Shown here piece after piece: positions 59,501 to 64,000 of a stretch of 64,000 bases of DNA (position 1 is its first letter; the number at the start of each line of letters is the position of its first letter). The DNA lies in assembly GCF_905220365.1 (NCBI RefSeq), contig NC_061138.1, forward strand, positions 12,973,814 to 13,037,813. Direction: 5' to 3'. The translations under genes and the position numbers were made by a program. The notes beneath the pieces were generated by a model. It made no database searches. It saw only the letters and a list, made by a program, of their open reading frames with translations, and was not told the origin of the DNA. The stretch is from Vanessa cardui. Lineage: Eukaryota > Arthropoda > Insecta > Lepidoptera > Nymphalidae.

Positions 59501-62500
59501 TTGACAATGCATTATACTTAAGTAACTAATTATATCTACGTGACATGAGCGTCTCTGTGAGTGTATTGCAGACCGAATTCTTTTCCTGACAAATTGCTTG
59601 CAATCGTCACGTCAATTAAAAATATTTTTAACTTAATAGATAGGATCAATTGAGATAATTTTTGTAAACGAGCCATATAATTCCTTGTAAAGTATAGCAA
59701 TGCATAAATATATATAAATGAAGAGAATTCTAGTCTTATTTGATATAACAATCAATTTTGACTAGAATGGAGTCCTAAGTCGGGAAATATATATATAGAG
59801 GAGAAAACTGACTAATCCTGTGATGGTGCAATTCATTCAGGGGATGATTATTCATATAATAATTTCAAAGTTATATAGTTTGGTTACGTTTGAATGTACA
59901 AGACTTTATGAAAACATCTATTAAATATTGACTGTATTATTAGAAATACAAGAACTGAATATATGTGTATAGAAAAAATGAATCATGGATGAAAACAGTC
60001 ATAACGAATAATGTATAACGAAATTTAATTAAGTGATATGACAAGGGCAGATGATGCATTTCGTAAATAAGATAAATGAACAAAAAATGTAATATTTGCA
60101 AAAGTTCTCGTTACATATAAGTTATACAAGACAACCGACTCGTCCTCGACCTCCGAAACGGGTCAAGAGCGTCGCTAATGAGAGAACCTTGCGGAACCAT
60201 TCATTGCTGTGTCACTTGCTTCGACGTATTATGTATCGGTAACATATTTCACATATCTGTCAAATGCTGATGTGATTATATCTGCATGGCAAATGTGATA
60301 GAAATAAAATTACAACGTAAGCTTCTGAAAATCCGGTGACGAGGACCAAGTCGTTTGTTTATGTTTATCTTGTAAAAATATTGCTGTATTTTGAGATACA
60401 AAATTCTATTCTGATTTATAGTCAGTATTAAGTTCTTATAATAACATAGGTCATTCTTCTACTGTAACTGTTAGTAAGTAATAGACAATTCAATTAATAT
60501 GCTTATTGTTCATAGACTATATGACCCTTGCCAAAAGTAACCAATGAACTCCAGATAAGTTTCTTTTTGCTCTAAATTTCCCTCTATAATTTTCTGAAAA
60601 ATATTCGTTTATTGTTTTTGTTTCATGTATCGCGGCGTTAATAACAATTGTTGTGTTGGGATTGAAATTTTACTGCTGGCAATTTATGTACAAAGCACTT
60701 TGTTATTGCGTTTCTCATCTTGACGACACATCATAAACTTTAATTGCACAATTCGTTTTTATTGCGGGGCTGCCTTTGATTCTTACAACATATCATTATA
60801 GAAATGTATGTTTTTCTATTTCGTCAATGTATTGGAAACGCTTTTATTATAAAATTATTTGTACATTATAAAGAAATTTCTCTTCTCGTTTGAGAACTGC
60901 GTTGACATGTATGGTGAACAACTATTTACGCAAATACATTGGTAAACTCTACATTCCTCACTCTTGTAATCCGATAGGATACGAATATAAACAGTTCAGG
61001 AGCAGAACCAACGGCTATATATCGATATCGACCTGACACAGGATTACGAGGCTTGTTACATTATATACTAGCAATTAGATCAACAATTTATATTTATATA
61101 ATTAGTATAAGTACAGGGTAGTTAATGGAATTATAAACTTTAAAAATGTTTCAAATCCTACTTTTTTTGGTATTAACAAAATTAACCGAAGTAAAATTGA
61201 AAGCAAAATATTCCAAATGTAACCAAGACGTCTAGACGTGGTTACTTACGTTTTGTGAGAAAGTAAAAAGTTAAATAATGTATTTACACAGGATAGAATT
61301 TAATAAACTTTTGTAACACGTCTTTTTCGCTTCTGCGAAATTAATTAAAGTTGGTTCTTATTAATTAATGTATGATATTAATTAAATTATCCGACTATGA
61401 ATCTCTGGAGAGTAGCGAATCATTACGACGTAATACATGCGTAACTATGTTAACAATTTTCACAAATGAAATGGATTCGACGAATGTAAACTACTATTCG
61501 GCACAAAAATAAAATATTAAAATAATTTATTAAATAATTTAATAATGCGTGTGACAGAAAAAAAAATGTGAGATTGTTCACGTAAAAAAAAGCAACTTTT
61601 GGCCGATACATTTAATATATAATAAAAAATAGTACTAAGTAATTTTTGATTAGTCCATTTACCAATATTTATTTACAGTAAGTTTTAAAGCGAATAAGAA
61701 AATATGGACACAATATAACTTTAAGATCCTAAGTTTATAATTCATATTCCTAGTTCAATGATAATATAAGAATAAACAGTCATCTTAAATTTGTGTTTGT
61801 AATTTAAAAAAATATATTTAACGTGGAATCTGAACCCTTGTCGCAATATTTAACAACAAGGGTATCGTTTAAGTACGCGTGTTTAAATGAGCCCCATTTC
61901 GACTCATAGATAGGAATTGGTTGACATTAGGTATTCAAATTGACGACGGTCGGATACTTGTATAATTTTAGCAGCCTCGTTCCTTGGGAAATGCAATATG
62001 TGTCTAATCTCAAAGCTTTGGTTTTCAAACGAAAGCTCAGCAATAACACTGTTAAAAGAATTGAAATGTATGAAATAATTAATTATTTGATTATAAGGTT
62101 CGTTTTTTACAAGTGCACACACAATCACACTCTTTTTTTGCCGTATAATTATAAATTACCTGCAGCTAAACGATCCAACTAATAATTTTACAAATAGGTA
62201 TGTACATTAGGTATCAGTATGGTAAATTTGCATTCGTATAAAAGTTTATGATTAATTATTAAGAAAGTAAATGCTTGTTCAGTTTTTTATATGAAATTTT
62301 CGAGACTGAAAAAAGAATACCATTCGTTAATAGTGAGTACAATTTAATAGTCGAAATATCATTGAAATTGTATTGTGTTGTGATATATATCACATGACAT
62401 ATGTTTAAAATACTTCCGTTGATTTATTGATTGAAACACGTATCATTGTATATTCATAACAATAAATTCCATTGTCGCGATTCATCGTTCGTGTTGTAAA

Positions 62501-62734
62501 TAAATTATGTTCTACGCTAGCAAATAATTTATTAACGTCAACTTTGATGTATTTGTAATTATCATTGTTATAGTATTGTAATTATTGAACTAAATTTTGG
62601 GAAATGTTCATGGCATATGTGTACAGTTTTTCATTTTTGTAAACGATGATTCGATTAAAAATTAACATCATAACTTATCTTGTCATCTATTGTGATTTTG
62701 GGTCGCCTAACGGCTGAAAAAGGACTCAGCTTTA
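56541..62734. other. 6.2 kb of AT-rich non-coding DNA
   Basis: No gene or repeat is recognised with confidence. A CTACG-rich patch lies at 57585-57645, and a G+C-richer block at 60120-60360 may be regulatory. The frame at 58496-58690 starts with ATG but has no recognisable domain. Confidence 0.4.
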
Positions 62735-62885
62735 TTTTCAAATCCGGATATAACATTTCTAAAGCCGGATACAAAAATAAATTAAGGCGAGGCAATATAC
62801 TCGCTGGATCTGTAAACGTTCTGGCGGAGACAGAAAGAACAGACTGACAGACAGACAGACAGGCCGGATTTGACTGTTATAAGCC
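62735..62885 (+). mobile_element. Possible LINE 3' tail with GACA repeat
   Basis: GGATCTGTAAACGTTCTGGC, then a run of about four GACA units at 62841-62862. It resembles the end region of RTE-like tails, but the diagnostic CGCACGGGT block is absent. Confidence 0.35.
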
Positions 62886-63208
62886 CAACGTGTCCGATTC
62901 CTGACACCATCCCTGGCAACAGAATCAATTTTACCTTCGATTCGATGACAATGTTTTATTGTCAGAATGTCAAAGTAATGTTACTATATTTTACCTTTTT
63001 TTACTTAAACTTTTTTTCTCCCTTTCTCCTTTTGCTTATTATTCTTTTCATTCACCAAGGCGTACATTAGTATACCTCGTGCTAACAAGATGTCTTATTA
63101 AGCGTGAAACGAGAATTCCAAAAATAAAAAAATAAGATTATATTTCTTAATGAACGCCAATAAAAGTGAACGTTGATAGATCGTGAGTGAAGATCTTAGT
63201 GAGAAAAG

Positions 63209-63214
63209 TCAGTC
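63209..63214 (+). promoter_or_regulatory. Initiator-like TCAGTC upstream of candidate gene
   Basis: TCAGTC matches the arthropod initiator consensus, with the A at 63211. It lies 28 bp before the ATG of the candidate exon. No TATA box at -30 and no clear downstream promoter element are seen. It would imply a short 5' leader. Confidence 0.25.
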
Positions 63215-63238
63215 TCGTGAACAAGACATTCGTAGATA

Positions 63239-63370
63239 ATGTCGAAATATCGAGCTCCACCGAACAAAAATAAAAAACATGGTAAATATCCCGAAATTAA
63301 TACCTTTATTAACGAGAAAAGTTGTAGGTTACGCGCGACAATGAAACAGGAACGAGCGAAATCGCGCAAG
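63239..63370 (+). CDS. Candidate first coding exon of an unrecognised gene
   Basis: ATG in context GATAATGTCG opens a 44-codon frame beginning MSKYRAPPNKNKKHG and ending TMKQERAKSRK. It is rich in lysine and arginine. It stops exactly at CGCAAG/GTAGGC, a good donor in phase 0. The next candidate exon at 63816 also starts in phase 0 and supplies a hydrophobic segment. The joined product would have a basic N-terminal tail before a membrane span or signal anchor. The frame also runs past the donor to a stop at 63421, so a stand-alone 60-residue frame is an alternative. The product is not recognised. Confidence 0.4.
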
Positions 63371-63430
63371 GTAGGCTTTAAATATAAACATACTAATATT
63401 TTCAAAACTGTAATTTCATAAAGTCACCCC

Positions 63431-63500
63431 TTTCAGGCCCCGCCCACGTATTAAATCCCAATGGAATGTTCTCAAGTTTATAAGGCGTCCGCCAATCGAA
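63431..63500. promoter_or_regulatory. GC box and paired CCAAT boxes in candidate intron 1
   Basis: CCCCGCCC at 63438-63445 and CCAAT at 63458-63462 and 63492-63496 lie together, with TTTATAAGGCG between the CCAAT boxes. This is an unusual cluster in AT-rich DNA and fits a promoter or intronic enhancer for the right-edge gene. Confidence 0.3.
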
Positions 63501-63815
63501 TTAACAGTTTTCTCAAATATTTAAATCTCGAACATTCAATGCATAATGAAAATATACGAGTGATAATATTTTTATTTATTCACTCGTCTGTGTATTCAGT
63601 GAGTGAGAGGCAATCTAGATAATGTATATATTCATTAGGCGCGCAGTTAGGGGAATACTAAGCAAGTTGTTTGTAACAAGTTTCATTCTAGGAAATCTCC
63701 TGCTGAATCTCAAAACAAAATATTTTGCTCATACTTTGCGTATCTAATTGATATTTTTAATTTTCAAAAATAATTAAATATTATTATCTACGTGGTCATC
63801 TACAACAATCCGCAG

Positions 63816-63910
63816 TACACCTGTGTGCTGGGTATCGGTCTCTGGCTTGCCATTATCCTTTTCGTCGATGCCTGTTACGCCCAAGTCAGGCCATACTCGT
63901 GCTTTCTCTG
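63816..63910 (+). CDS. Candidate second exon: hydrophobic anchor or signal segment
   Basis: Acceptor ATCCGCAG ends at 63815 and donor CTCTG/GTGAGG follows 63910. The frame is YTCVLGIGLWLAIILF then VDACYAQVRPYSCFL. About 20 residues are strongly hydrophobic and are followed by DACYA-Q, which resembles a signal-peptidase site. Third codon positions are mostly C or G, unlike any nearby DNA, which favours real coding sequence on the plus strand. It joins in phase 0 to the exon ending 63370. The protein continues beyond the window. The minus strand is also open here but with weaker codon bias. Confidence 0.45.
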
Positions 63911-64000
63911 GTGAGGTAGTCTACACATATATACATTTATATCAACGATTCTCGTTTATTCTTGTTTTTTTCTTTTTGAGAAAGGACAATGTAAACTGCT

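Noticed and set aside
62197..62198. Recursive-splice-like ATAG/GTATGTAC
   Set aside because: Upstream sequence AATTTTACAAATAG is not a pyrimidine tract.
63774..63912. Minus-strand reading of the right-edge exon (open to a TAA near 63772)
   Set aside because: It has an acceptor-like CTCACCAG, but codon bias is clearly better on the plus strand, which also has a phase-compatible partner exon. Kept only as an alternative.
1..64000. CRISPR array, bacterial operon or phage features
   Set aside because: No regularly spaced direct repeats, ribosome-binding sites or long contiguous genes; the sequence is clearly eukaryotic and insect-like.

Overview
This window reads as an AT-rich, non-coding stretch of a lepidopteran genome, probably a nymphalid butterfly. 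The evidence is the repeat content. There are several copies of a tRNA-headed SINE with the GGCCCAGTGGTTAGAAC head and CAGCAGTGGGAAATTTACAGGCTG tail typical of butterflies. There is a second dispersed family ending in ACCATCAGGTGGCCCATATG, RTE-like 3' tails with GACAGACAGAC and CGCACGGGT signatures, and Penelope-like elements. No bacterial-type gene organisation is present; nearly all short open frames are chance frames in AT-rich DNA.

Layout. 1-11 kb is mostly unique sequence with a promoter-like patch (CRE, TATA, GC box) at 3.5-4.1 kb and one RTE-like tail at 5.8-6.3 kb. At 11.07-12.22 kb sits a Penelope-like element whose two arms face away from each other; a shorter twin lies at 36.38-37.11 kb. 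Both keep 12-14 bp target-site duplications. 13-28 kb is intron-like DNA with scattered hairpins and decayed LINE, SINE and repeat pieces. 28-31 kb and 44-49 kb are repeat-rich. A terminal-inverted-repeat element occurs twice (49.0 and 55.4 kb, opposite orientations). 49-63 kb is mainly unique non-coding DNA.

The most interesting host signals are all on the plus strand. Two pyrimidine-tract-CAG/GTAAG-type juxtaposed splice sites (13110/13111 and 53614/53615) look like recursive splice sites, and each is followed exactly 42 nt later by a good 5' splice site. A 179-nt segment at 43385-43563 has an acceptor, an open frame and a donor. Two phase-0 compatible exons at the right edge (63239-63370 and 63816-63910) could begin a protein with a basic N-terminal tail followed by a hydrophobic anchor or signal segment. 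Together these suggest that much of the window is a giant plus-strand intron or the upstream regulatory domain of a gene continuing to the right. This is inference: no homology search could be run.

The Penelope arms carry a hammerhead-like motif in all four positions. Its CUGANGA box is replaced by GUGACCA, a paired C3G/G8C change that would keep the known C3-G8 contact of hammerhead ribozymes.
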